DNA of 64,000 nucleotides. It comes from Brachypterus glaber. Taxonomy: Eukaryota; Arthropoda; Insecta; Coleoptera; Kateretidae. The notes beneath the pieces were generated by a model. It saw nothing but the letters and a program-made list of their open reading frames with translations, made no database searches and had not been told where the DNA came from. Positions within the stretch are counted from its first letter, which is position 1. Every line of letters begins with the position of its first letter. Below, piece by piece: positions 23,345 to 35,034 of the stretch. The stretch spans positions 36,297,026 to 36,361,025 of the forward strand of contig OY294048.1 in the NCBI GenBank assembly GCA_958510825.1. Direction: 5' to 3'. Both the position numbers and the translations under genes were made by a program.

Positions 23345-24646
23345 TAATTTACATACAATATTTGAGGAGCTTACTATCAATAAGATGTCTTAGGCCTATA
23401 GGGGTGATGAATCGAAAGGAGGCCACCTCAGTCTTTTTGTGATTTTTAGGTTTGAACCTTAAACCTTTAATTACAATGGATTAAATGCGACCAGGTTGTT
23501 TATTATTAATTAACATACAATATTTGAGGAGCTTACTATCGAAAAGATGTCTTAGGCCTATAGGGGTGATGAATCGAAAGGAGCCCGCCTCAGTCTTTTT
23601 GTGATTTTTAGGTTTGAACCTTAAGCCTTTAATTACAATGGATTAAATGCGACCAGGTTGTTTATTATTAATTCACATACAATATTTGAGGAGCTTACTA
23701 TCGAAAATATGTCTTAGGCCTATAGGGGTGATGAATCGAAAGGAGGCCGCCTCAGTCTTTTTGTGATTTTTAGGTTTGAACCTTAAACCTTTAATTACAA
23801 TGGATTAAATGCGACCAGGTTGTTTATTATTAATTAACATACAATATTTGAGGAGCTTGCTATCAATAAGATGTCTTAGGCCTATAGGGGAGATGAATCG
23901 AAAGGAGGCCGCCTCAGTCTTTTTGTGATTTTTAGGTTTGAACCTTAAACCTTTAATTACAATGGATTAAATGCGACCAGGTTGTTTATTATTAATTAAC
24001 ATACAATATTTGAGGAGCTTACTATCGAAAAGATGTCTTAGTCCTATAGGGGAGATGAATCGAAAGGAGGCCGCCTCAGTCTTTTTGTGATTTTTAGGTT
24101 TGAACCTTAAACCTTTAATTACAATGGATTAAATGCGACCAGGTTGTTTATTATTAATTAACATACAATATTTGAGGAGCTTACTATCGAAAAGATGTCT
24201 TAGTCCTATAGGGGAGATGAATCGAAAGGAGGCCGCCTCAGTCTTTCTGTGATTTTTAGGTTTAAACCTTAAACCTTTAATTACAATGGATTAAATGCGA
24301 CCAGGTTGTTTATTATTAATTAACATACAATATTTGAGGAGCTTACTATCGAAAAGATGTCTTAGGCCTAAAGGGGAGATGAATCGAAAGGAGGCCGCCT
24401 CAGTCTCTTTGTGATTTTTAGGTTTAAACCTTAAACCTTTAATTATAATGGATTAAATGCGACCAGGTTGTTCATTATTAATTTACATAGAATATTTGAG
24501 GAGCTTACTATCGAAAAGATGTCTTAGGCCTATAGGGGAGATGAATCGAAAGGAGACCGCCTCAGTCTTTTTGTGATTTTTAGGTTTAAACCTTAAACCT
24601 TTAATTATAATGGATTAATTGCGACCAGGTTGTTTATTATTATTTA
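23345..24646. repeat. Satellite array, eight 162-bp units
   Basis: acatacaatatttgaggag recurs at 23351, 23513, 23675, 23837, 23999, 24161, 24323 and (as acatagaat) 24485, always exactly 162 bp apart. Units differ by a few substitutions and no indels that I can see. Each carries gaaaggaggccgcctcagtc. Confidence 0.95.
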
Positions 24647-25948
24647 TCTCTTCCGCATAATAAATAAAATAGTTGTTTATATACCAATCCCGAGCGCAGC
24701 TTTGCGGAGCGAGGGAACCATTTATGCTAGGGACTAAAACAGACAGTTTACTCCTGAGGTATATACACTATTTTTGCACGATCAAAATTATTATTTGGTT
24801 TTTAAGTACTTACATTTTAAATTAAAAATCATGTGTTTAATCTTTTTTTTTTTGATTTGTTGACAAAAATTTTTTTGTTTGATTGTTAAAAATGTTTTCT
24901 TTCTAACTTTTTTTTAATTTTTTTTTGTTTTTTCTTTTGAAAAAAAAAATTGTTTTTCTAAAAAAGAATGTATTCTGAAAAAAAAAATGAATTTAAATAA
25001 TATGTCATTTTATTTTACTGCTGGTAATCTCGCGAAAACAAGGTTCATTTTAGAGTGGTTTACTTTTAATGTATTAGTTTTTTTGTTGCAAAGTTTAATT
25101 GAAATTGGTTGAAAGTTAAATAAAAATATTATTTTGCAGCTAATCGATAGTTGTTCATTTTTGAAAAGCACAAAAAAATCATTGCTTGATTTTCTTATTA
25201 TTTTTTTATTATTAATACGATAGTAACACTTGAACCAAACTTGAAAATGGAATATGCATTAATTTTATACTCATATATAAACATATTTATTATACTGAAG
25301 ATTTTCAAAATTTTCAAAATTTGATCCCAAAACTGTGTGAACTCTGTATTTTAAAGAAGTTTGATTAAAATTAAAATGTCCTTCGGGTACGTGAAAAAGT
25401 GCGTTAAATGTAAATCCGTAATCAGAATTATACTGTATATTCAAGTTTTAAATATAAAATAAGTTAAATTTACCGAAAAATATGAAAAAAAGTAAATTGT
25501 TTTACTCATTTTACCGCACTAATCTCTAAAACCTGACAAGCTAGGAACTTTTTGAAAGCAGATTTGGATTCAGCATTCAAAATTATGTAAAAAACATGAT
25601 TTTATTTTATTTAAACCTCAATATACAAAGTTTGGACGTGTTTTAAAAATTTTCAATTCTTGAAATTGAAAATATGGTTTAAAAAAAATTTAACGATGAT
25701 ATTTTAAAATTTAATTTTTTCTTAATAAAAAACATTAAGGAATCAAGACTCGATGCCCGTTTTCCTAGACAACTTGTTTTTTATTTTGCCGTTTTTTTTT
25801 TGATTTTATAGTGATTCCATAAAAAAAATATTTCTTGAATTATCACACATATAAATTTCAAAAACCTTATTAATAAAATAATAAGTAGTGAGAAAATCGG
25901 AATGCGCTACTCGTAGGTAAGTTTTTTTCTGTTTCGGTCGTGTTTATC
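24647..25948. other. Gene-free stretch
   Basis: AT-rich with poly-T/A tracts; no coding or RNA gene signal. Confidence 0.5.
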
Positions 25949-26077
25949 CCAGGCAACCAAATCACGTTACAGAAACGTGAAAAAAACGTCACCCGATGCC
26001 TGGAATCACGTTTCCAAATGACGTTTTATTGACGTTAAAATCACGTGAATAAGTCCCACCACAATGACGTGATCTTT

Positions 26078-26195
26078 CGACGTGCATGAAACGTGATCTT
26101 TTCGACGTGGATGAAACGTGATCTTTTCGACGTGAATGAAACGTGTTCTTTTCGACGTGGATGAAACGTGATCTTTTCGACGTGGATGAAACGTG
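26078..26195. repeat. 24-bp minisatellite inside the ACGTC element
   Basis: About five units of gaaacgtgatcttttcgacg plus tgga, ending at acgtgataaacgtgc. Confidence 0.85.
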
Positions 26196-26696
26196 ATAAA
26201 CGTGCAAATAAACATTTTTAATTATGTACCCACTAATAAAATAACCCCATACCGAAACCGTCTAATGTTATTTTTATATAAAATTTCTAGTTACTTACTT
26301 GTTTTTATCTATAAAAGATTTTATCCTTTTATTTTAAAAATAAAGTTTGGCTGGAGAAGAATAGGTTCAGCAAATAGGCTTGTCGGAATAACGCGCCATA
26401 ATTGAAAATTTCAAGTATAACTACAAAACCTATTTCATATGAATATATCTTATCGATAAAGTCAAAATTATATGAGTTTTTTTTATTTATTGACTTTTAA
26501 TTGTAATAAATGCTTAAAGATATATATATAATGTGAGAAATGGATACGTAACAAAATTCTAGTTGCGACAGTAAAAAGTAAATAGGAAAAAAAGCATTAT
26601 TTTTCTATTATATGAATATATGTTCTTACATATGTCAATAAATAAATAATTAGAAATACCTACATACTTTGTTTATTTCTTATAGTGTTACATAGG

Positions 26697-26745
26697 CATG
26701 GAGAGCCCCAAATAAGCTCTTGGCTTGTGCTAGGGGCTCTCCATT
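26697..26745. repeat. Small hairpin, atggagagcccc ends
   Basis: catggagagccccaaataag pairs with gggctctccat. A copy lies at 30573-30621 in Elongin B intron 3. Confidence 0.65.
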
Positions 26746-27754
26746 AATTTTGAAAAAAAAAACTGCAGTTCCAATTTTGATTGATTTTTACATAAAATTT
26801 ATAAATTACTTTCTTCGCGCTCCACTCCATTTCCATAGTTTCTCCTCTCCTTCATATCTCTTTACAGCCATAATTCTAATAACAATTTTGCTTCTTACAT
26901 CACAATTTCATTAAAAAAAATATATTTAAAAATTGACATGACATGACGTCTTTTTGTCAAATACTCAAATACAGGTACTTCTAATTATTTATTTGTTGAC
27001 GTCACTTGTCTGACTATTTTTTGACGTGATAAAAACGTTACTGAAGCGACGTTTTTTTTTGGGCACCGTATGACGTTTCATTTAGGTCATATTTTGGGCA
27101 GCTTGCGACTTGACCCCCTTTTCGACGTCTTTCTCACGTGATAAAGACGTGATCCGTCATCTTGTGGTTGCCTGGGATGGACCTCAGCTCCGCTTCGGTC
27201 CACAAAATCCGACCTCAGATAAATTCACTTACCTCTACTAGGAGCGCAAATAACTATTTAAACTTACTTGTTTGTGCGATGAACTCTCAAGACAACTAAA
27301 AATCTCCGGAAACAACATTTATATATATATATTTCTTTAAATGGGATTCGCCAACAGGGTGCCATTTCAGACAAAAAGTCTTAAAAGGATCTGAATTAAT
27401 TAAATGAAATGGAAAACTTCATTACGAGATTTACTACAAAAGATAATAGTAGTTCATTGTACTTGGTTACGAAAATAATGAAGAAAAGATTTGTTTTTGT
27501 TAGATTTATATGTAAATATTATATGGTATGTTTTTTGCATCTTCCGACAGGCCCGTGTTTATAGTGGCGTTACCTAGCGCTTCAGGCGATTTTTTTAGAA
27601 AACTTTTCCACACACCTTAGAATTCAAAAAGAAAGTTATTTTATAAAACTTCAGATGTAAAATATTAATTAAAATCTATTAATTAAAATTATAATATCAA
27701 ATTATTAAGTTTTAAAAAATTTTCACGTATTTTTAGAACAGAATTAATAAAAAC

Positions 27755-28262
27755 TCATTCCATTCTATTTCATTCCATTTCATTCTATTTCATTCTATTT
27801 CATTCCATTTCGATCCATTTCGTTCCATTTCGTTCCATTTCCTTCCACTTCGCTCCATTTCGTTCCATTTCGTTCCATTTCGTTCAATTTCGTTCCATTT
27901 CGTTCCATTTCGTTCCACTTCGCTCCATTTCGTTCCATTTCGTTCCAATTTGTTCCATTTCGTTCCATTTCGTTCCATTTCGTTCCATTTCGTTCCATTT
28001 CGTTCAATTTCATCCAATTCATTCCATTCCATTCCATTCCATTCCATTCCATTCAATTTCATTCAATTTCATTCAATTTCATTCAATTTCATTCCATTTC
28101 ATTCCATTTCATTCCATTTCATTCCATTTCATTCCATTTCATTCCATTTCATTTAATTCCACTCCACTCCATTCCATTCCATTTCATTCTATTACATTTC
28201 ATTTAATTCTATATCATTCCATTTTATTCCTTTCCATTCCATTCTATTCCATTCTATTCTAT
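27755..28262. repeat. Pentamer satellite (TTCCA-type)
   Basis: About 500 bp of attcc/atttc units, with higher-order 10-bp variants (tcgttccatt, then tcattccatt). All overlapping open frames here are artefacts of the repeat. Confidence 0.95.
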
Positions 28263-29320
28263 TATTTAAACACAGTGAGCGGAAACTTCTATCTTTTTAT
28301 ATTACTATTTCAAATTTTAATTTATTTTTATTATTTACGGTAAAGTACGACATTTTTCTTTTTTTATATACGGTAGAGTACGACCTTTTTTCCTATACCG
28401 TACGACTGTTTTATTCTACCAGTTTGGCAACGCTGCTAATATTGCTATGCCATTGGCATCAGGAGCCATCCGTTTCTTAGGGGCGAAAAAAATTGGGCAA
28501 TGACTTTTTTTAGTCATTTTTTAGACATCAAAATTTTTGGTAGGGGTAAAGAAAAATTGAAGGAAAAAAAATCACACCTTCATACCCCCCACGACAAAAA
28601 CCTCGGAACGCCCCTCACAGGGACGATCCAAAAGAGAGGGGGTGTGGGTGGTGTGCCGCATCTCCCACTAAATGACCCGTCGGCATCAATGTTTACCCCT
28701 GGGTAAACATTTTTAAACATTTTTTTATGGGGGTGATGACTTTTTTTTTTGGCACACCCCCCTACGACAAAAGGCTCGGAACGTCCCTGTACATGCATGT
28801 ATATACTCTACTAGCATGTGTGCATGCACTGTATATACTCTACTAGCATATACCCGCGACTCCGTCCGCGTACAAATCGAGACACTTTAAAGCATCAAGT
28901 TCACTGTTGCGGTAAACTTCAAAACAATAAAGGAAGAAGTCCCGCACCCGTGGCCCGTCTCCCGTGGCCCGTAACCCGTAGCTCATCGCTCGTGGCCCGT
29001 CGCCCGTCGCCCGTCGCGGCTTGATAAAAACAATAAGGAAGTCCCGTCGCGGTTTGGATATATATATAGCCATATATAAAGGGATAGCCTTGAAGCCCGT
29101 TCTACGAACCAATTAAAAGGGCTGTAATTCCCTTAGGGCTTATTTCTAGACCAACCTTTATGGGATTTTTTCTTTCATTCTTTTATAAAAAAAATAACTT
29201 TTTTCTGAATCACCTGTATAAATAAAATTAATCTTTCCTTATTTACTCGGATAATTATCTAAAGTCGAAATAGGTATTAAAAAATTAAAATGTTTATACA
29301 ATAAAAACAAAATTTTAATT
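28263..29320. other. Repeats upstream of Elongin B
   Basis: Holds two diverged copies of a segment with cgacaaaa.cctcggaacg.cc (28590 and 28755), a short gtatatactctactagcat duplication (28798-28850), a cccgtggcccgtcgcccgtc minisatellite (28940-29015), and an arm of the acagggtgatc family (29112-29220). The segment just before the Elongin B ATG (29320-29559) must contain its promoter, but no TATA box can be assigned. Confidence 0.55.
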
Positions 29321-29559
29321 GGTGGATATTTTTTTTTTGGTCTTTGACCCATTGTGCATTTGCATGGTGATATTTGAATTTCCCGGTATGCGTTCACAAT
29401 ACGGGATCATGCGCAGTGGTCAACTTTCAGTTGTATGGTTGTGAATTTGGGTGCCGTCACCTTGGTTTTCATCGCTGTGTTTAGGTTAAAAAAAATTAAT
29501 GAATTCTCAAAATTGTTTTCCTCTTTACTTGTGAGAAAAATATAAAACTACATCTAAAC

Positions 29560-32500
29560 ATGGTAAGATATACTTTACATTTTTTATTTAATTCTGTAGA
29601 GTAATACGGACTATAACCGCTGTTTGTAAATACTTAACCTATAACTGCAATAATATGTAATAAGTTTTTTCTTTATTTTAGGACGTATTTCTTATGATAA
29701 GACGGAAAAAACTGACTATTTTTACTGATGCTAAGGATACTACCACTGTTGCTGAACTGAAAATGATTATTGAAGGTAATATAATCCTATTTTGAAAAGA
29801 TTTATTTAGTGTTTTGACATATCTGGATGACTAATGGTTTTGTGTATTTTTATCCAGGTATTCTTAAAGTTCCACCGAAAAATCAACAATTATTTAACAA
29901 AGACAATACAGTCATGGATGATAACCAGATGCTACAGGATTACGGACTCACTTCTACCATTGCTAAAGCCCAGAACCCAGCTACCATTGGACTTGCTGTC
30001 AGGTAGATTATTTAAACTTTTAAACAGCAAAAATGCATTCCTGCATTCTGGTTTTATGAAGCTGAAGTTTGCAACGTTTTTTTGCATCGAAAATTCAATT
30101 AGTATATTAAAGTACTACAAGCCGCTTGCTGCGAGTTTTCTAAAGTACTAGTGCGCTAAAAACGTGCTATGGAACAAGTGATTTAATATACTATTTGAAT
30201 TTTCGATGCAAAAAAATGTGTCAAACTTCAGATTCATCTGGTTTTGTGTTACCTATAGTGGAGGATAATTTAAAAAGAATATGTTGTATTACAACATATT
30301 TTATTTAAATTGTTAATTCTAAATGAATATGAAATCTCAACATAAATATCTACACCATATTTTAAAAAATGGGTTGAACAAGGTCCATGGACAAATTTTT
30401 GGAATCTTTTAAAAATCTCAAAATTTTGACAAAAATCTCAAAATTTTGACAAAAACTCGAAAGTCTCACAAGATTTCAAAGACTTTTATTAATTCTTACC
30501 AAAAAGCTCATATATCATACATTTTTAAGTCAAAAATCTTGGCAGTTATACAAAAATCTCATGTACAAAAAATTTTGGAGAGCTCTTAGCACAAGCTTAG
30601 GCTTATTTGGGGCTCTCCATGACTTGACGTGTATAGTATCCCATGAATAAATAAATGCATAAACAAATCATATTAATATGTATTAATATTAAATTATTTT
30701 ATCAAGAACACCATGAATTTCACTTACTTTTATTGCAGTTAAGGATTTTGCGAATTGAATATTAAAATTATAAATTTCAGAATAAATGTCATATAAAATG
30801 TCAAAATTGCGGATTCTAGAGAGTCCACTATGCCCAAAGTGCAAAGAGGATGAAACATCCTCTCATTACTTAGCCGAGTGTGTCAGATACGACAGGATCA
30901 GGTTGCAAGTCTCAACCAACCAAGAGGAACTAAGAGATCTCCCCTGGGCCAATATCCTGACCTTTATTGAAAGGACGGGCAGGTTCAAGGAGGACTCAAA
31001 TTAGTAAATGGCTGGGATTGCCTGGGGTGAGAAAAAGGGCCAGAAATGGCCTAGTTGTCCGGCTTTGGCCAACCCAAAATTTACTACTACTACTTATAAA
31101 TTTCAGAATAAATGTCATATAAAATGTCAAAATTAAATGAACTATAATTTGGATAAAATGCATTTAGGATTTAAACATTTTAATGTTTAAAAACAGTTAT
31201 AACACACGGCTAACGTAATAAGTAGTGACAAAAGAGTCTTAAATGAACTTTATTCAGATTAAAGTGTTAAAAATGCAGTAGTTCCATCTAGGAAATAGTT
31301 TGGATACTTGAAACCCTTAACCACAGACACTAATAAATAAATTATTGAGATTTTAACAAAATAATAAATTAGGATTATTCCAAATAAAATTACACTGCTC
31401 GAAAAATCTGAAGATTTCTCTAACTGAGATTCCAGACATAGGTTTATACTAATTTTGGGTCGCTGAATCAAAATCCGAAGGCCGTTTGTCTCCATCACCC
31501 TCAGATTTTTTTATATTATAAAAAAAGTTATAATTAGGAAAATCGATCGATCAACCAACCAAGAGGAACTAAGAGATCTCCCCTGGGCCAATATCCTGAC
31601 CTTTATTGAAAGGACGGGCAGGTTCAAGGAGGACTCAAATTAGTAAATGGCTGGGATTGCCTGGGGTGAGAAAAAGGGCCAGAAATGGCCTAGTTGTCCG
31701 GCTTTGGCCAACCCAAAATTTACTACTACTACTTATAAATTTCAGAATAAATGTCATATAAAATGTCAAAATTAAATGAACTATAATTTGGATAAAATGC
31801 ATTTAGGATTTAAACATTTTAATGTTTAAAAACAGTTATAACACACGGCTAACGTAATAAGTAGTGACAAAAGAGTCTTAAATGAACTTTATTCAGATTA
31901 AAGTGTTAAAAATGCAGTAGTTCCATCTAGGAAATAGTTTGGATACTTGAAACCCTTAACCACAGACACTAATAAATAAATTATTGAGATTTTAACAAAA
32001 TAATAAATTAGGATTATTCCAAATAAAATTACACTGCTCGAAAAATCTGAAGATTTCTCTAACTGAGATTCCAGACATAGGTTTATACTAATTTTGGGTC
32101 GCTGAATCAAAATCCGAAGGCCGTTTGTCTCCATCACCCTCAGATTTTTTTATATTATAAAAAAAGTTATAATTAGGAAAATCGATTTTGTGTAATTACA
32201 AGGAAATGCTTTGACTTATCACATTAAAATTAAGTACGGTTAATAGTGGTAATATAATCCTGAGCGTCTCAAATGTATGAATCTTACCACCCTAAACGAG
32301 AGGAGAATGAGGGGGGACTTAATACAAACATAGCTGTTAAGTAACTATTATACCATTGACCTTCGCATTTTTCTGCTCAACAACAATACTACCAATTTAA
32401 GAGGACATGGAAAGAAAATTCACAAAGAAAGATGCTCAAGATTACGGAGGAAAAATTTTTTTACAAACAGGGTTGTGTATAGGTGGAACAGTCTGGGAGA

Positions 32501-34995
32501 AGATACGGTGATGTCATTAAATGTAAACCAGTTTAAAAACAGACTGGACAGAGAATTAGGACTGTTAAGAGAACAATGGGTCCAGTCCAGTTAAAATCTT
32601 AACTGTGATAGTATGTGATATTTATTCTTTGTTCTATTATTTAAATCTTTTTTTTTACATATATTATAAATTTATATTTAAGATAAACACCAGTTATCAT
32701 CGGCTTAGTTGCCGCTCACTGAGTTCGAATAATAATAATAATAATAATAATAAAAGTTATTTATTCCCCTACTTACCCAAAAATACAATTGTGTGTATGT
32801 CAGAGCCGTGCATTCTAAGTGTTTCTGTAATATATTTCTCCAACAAAATTAATGTTTAAGAATTTTACAATTTCGATAGAAAATTATTATTTATTGATTA
32901 ATTTTACGTAAAAAACATATTTGACCTTTTGATCAAAGGTCAATAGTTTTCGAGAAAAATAGGTTTAAACATATCTCTGCAAGTTCCACTAAGAAAAAAA
33001 CTGCTGCCAACAAGATAATACGTTCTCCTATAAGTTTAGATTTATTAAAATAAAAATAAATTAATTAAAAAAAAAATTAAATTATTTTTTTCCGAAAAAA
33101 GTCTCTTTTTTCGTTTTCACGAAAAATTAATTGAAAAAAAAAATAAAAAAAAGTTTTAACCCCATTTTACCCCCTTACCCCACCCCGATTTTTATAAAAA
33201 AAATATGCTAGCCACACAAAAAAGGTCAATAGTTTTTTTCCTATGTATTTTGAGGCGCTGAATCCGAATTTGAAGTCAAAATAGCACCTTATCCAATTAG
33301 TTTTCCAGGTGATGTGCTATTTCGACCTCAAATTCGGATTCAGCGCCTCAAAATACTATAAAAATCGGAGTGGGGGAAGGGGGTAAAATGGGGTTAAAAC
33401 TTTTTTTAATTTTTTTTTTCAATTTATTTTTCGTTAAAACGAAAAAAGACACTGATTTTTTTTTTTTTGATTTTATTTATTTTTATTTTTATTTTAATAA
33501 ACCTAGACCTATAGGAGAAAGTATTATCTTGTTGGCAGCAGTTTTTTTCTTAGTGGAACTTGCAGAGATATGTTTAGACCTATTTTTCTCGAAAACTATT
33601 GACCTTTGATCAAAAGGTCCAATATGTTTTTTATGTAAAATTAATCAATAAATAATAATTTTTTATCAAAATTGTAAAATTCTTAAACATAAATTTTGTT
33701 GGAGAAATATATTACAGAAACACTTTAGAACGCACGCCTCTGACATACACACAATTGTATTTTTGGGTAAGTAGGGGAATAAATATCTTATATTACCACT
33801 ATTAACCGTACTTAATTTTAATGTGATAAGTCAAAGCATTTTCTTGTAATTACACAAAATCGATTTTCCTAATTTTAACTTTTTTTATGATATGAAAAAA
33901 TCTGAGGTTGATGGAGACAAACGGCCTTCGGATTTGGATTCAGCGACCCAAAATTAGTATAAACCTACTTCTGGAATCTCAGTTAGAGAAATCTTCAGAT
34001 TTGTCGACCAGTGTAATTTATAATTTAAATACAAATTATGGAACATTATATAATTACATAATTATGTAATCAATGTAAAAAGAATAAAAATATTTTTTTA
34101 ATTTTAGTATTTATATATTAGGCTGGGATTTCGGTTAAAAATTGGTGTGGGGAAGGGGGTCAAAGGGGGAAAACTATTTTTTTTTTAATATGTATTATCA
34201 AAAATGTTTTTGAAAAAAAAAATTGTTATTATATCATTCACAGCGCCTGCGCAAGAATAATATACGGTAGTTTCAAAGTTTTAAAAATTTTCAAAAATCT
34301 TGGATTTAAATGAAATAATAAGCAACTTTTTTTTTTAATGTCCGTCCGTCTTTTCGTTTGGACTTTTAAACTCAAGAACAAATATTCCGATCGACTTTTT
34401 TCGGGAAAAATAAGTCCTATGAGGGGGGTTAAACTTTTTAAAAAATCGAAAGCAAATTCCGATTAACGTAACTCTTTTAGGAAAAATTACTTTTATTATA
34501 AGGATCAATTCTACCAATTTTTAAAGTAATCCCCCCAAAAACAAAAAAGTGATAGGGTTTTTTTTTAAATTAAAAAATTGTCATTAAAAAAAATCATTTT
34601 TTTTCGTTTTTTCGCAAAAAGAATTTTTTTAATTTTTTATTTTTTTTAAATTCTTATTTAAAAAAAATGTTAAATTCTTTTTTGTATTTTTTTTTTGTTT
34701 TTTGCAAAAAAAAATAAAAAATAAAAAAAAAAGTTTTTTTTAACCATTTGGGAAAATGCAATATACTATTTACTGTGAATAATAGTATATAATGGAATGC
34801 GGAGCATTACATATCTTCACTGCTTATTTTTATATTAAGGGGGAAATAAACATTTTGTTAATAGCAGTATTTTTTATTTTCAGAGACGACAATGGCGACT
34901 TTGAACCTCTTGAATTAACACAATACTCAGCTCCCCCAGATTTACCAGACGTCATGAAATCACAGGAGAGTAATGGACAAGAACAACAATCCTAA
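29560..34995 (+). CDS. EloB: Elongin B (transcription elongation factor B subunit 2), four coding exons
   Basis: Coding exons are 29560-29562 (ATG only), 29682-29775, 29858-30002 and 34884-34995; they join with matching phases to 117 residues (human Elongin B has 118). Donors are GTAAGA, GTAATA and GTAGAT; acceptors end TTTTAG, TCCAG and TTTCAG. The N-terminus [10 protein letters not shown] and [15 protein letters not shown] is the start of the ubiquitin-like fold. Residues 34-80 include YGLTS and PATIGLAVR; the C-terminus has [11 protein letters not shown], the conserved Elongin B tail. The protein pairs with Elongin C, both in the Elongin (SIII) complex that stimulates RNA polymerase II and as adaptor in cullin-2/5 ubiquitin ligases with VHL- and SOCS-box proteins. 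Intron 3 (4.9 kb) is almost wholly transposon-derived. The 5' UTR start is not resolved. Confidence 0.96.
30768..31134 (+). mobile_element. 5'-truncated non-LTR insertion with 41-bp target duplication
   Basis: The direct repeat ttataaatttcagaataaat... occurs at 30768-30808 and 31094-31134, identical over 41 bp. Between lies the C-terminal part of the RNase H-bearing element ([20 protein letters not shown], then [11 protein letters not shown] and a stop) with a (CTA)n tail. This is a severely 5'-truncated insertion. Confidence 0.9.
30913..32190. repeat. 639-bp tandem duplication in Elongin B intron 3
   Basis: Unit 1 is about 30913-31551 and unit 2 about 31552-32190; I see no differences between them over the parts compared. 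The unit spans the tail of the non-LTR insertion, its right target duplication, unique intron and the left tip of the palindromic element. Confidence 0.9.
32027..34018. mobile_element. Large foldback (palindromic) element in Elongin B intron 3
   Basis: Ends attacactgctcgaaaaatct and its near-complement. Arms match over about 740 bp, for example ttgatcaaaggtcaatagtt on one side and its complement on the other, and the apex is a palindromic hairpin at about 33205-33365. The left arm is interrupted by a retrotransposon (32264-32755). Ends TA-CACTG resemble the CACTGSCGC foldbacks. Confidence 0.85.
32264..32755 (+). pseudogene. CR1-like reverse transcriptase 3' fragment
   Basis: Reads [15 protein letters not shown], then after a stop [24 protein letters not shown] and [13 protein letters not shown]. 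This is the usual C-terminus of CR1/L2-type reverse transcriptases. It ends in an (AAT)n tail at 32729-32753. The same family is better preserved at 42790-43487. Confidence 0.8.
34235..34300 (+). repeat. Dispersed repeat around cgcctgcgcaagaata
   Basis: attcacagcgcctgcgcaag and tacggtagtttc recur at 51135-51200 and, inverted, at 23030-23080. Confidence 0.6.
34750..34835 (+). repeat. Dispersed repeat before Elongin B exon 4
   Basis: gcaatatactatttactgtg and attacatatcttcac also occur at 39613-39665. It lies 50 bases before the exon 4 acceptor. Confidence 0.65.
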
Positions 34996-35004
34996 ATAAT
35001 TTTC

Positions 35005-35010
35005 ATTAAA
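35005..35010 (+). terminator. Candidate polyadenylation signal for Elongin B
   Basis: ATTAAA ten bases after the stop codon, just before a 1.1-kb inverted-repeat element starts at 35035. If used, the 3' UTR would be only about 30-40 nt; otherwise the transcript reads into the element. Confidence 0.35.
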
Positions 35011-35034
35011 AACAAATCCATTGAATCTTAGGAT

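Larger units (their letters stand above)
25949..27177. mobile_element. TIR element, CCCAGGCAACCA ends, ACGTC-rich
   Basis: Ends atcccaggcaaccaaatcac and ttgtggttgcctgggat. CGTC/ACGTGAT motifs are concentrated at both sides (25972-26195 and 26940-27165). No transposase is visible in the 1.2 kb. Open frames on the minus strand at 25989-26215 are only the minisatellite read through. Confidence 0.75.

Noticed and set aside
23345..24646. CRISPR-like array
   Set aside because: Units are contiguous 162-bp satellite copies without unique spacers, and the window is eukaryotic with spliced genes.
25989..26215. Two overlapping minus-strand open frames with repeated HPRRKDHVS-type peptides
   Set aside because: They are the 24-bp minisatellite of a transposon read in two frames.
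27790..28156. Open frames of 68-90 codons on both strands in the TTCCA tract
   Set aside because: Pure read-through of a pentamer satellite; all frames are open because the repeat lacks stop codons.
31259..32137. Two identical 79-codon minus-strand open frames
   Set aside because: Their identity follows from the 639-bp duplication, not from protein-level constraint; one lies over the palindrome tip.
33370..33609. 79-codon membrane-protein-like open frame
   Set aside because: Made of poly-T tracts within the right arm of the palindrome.
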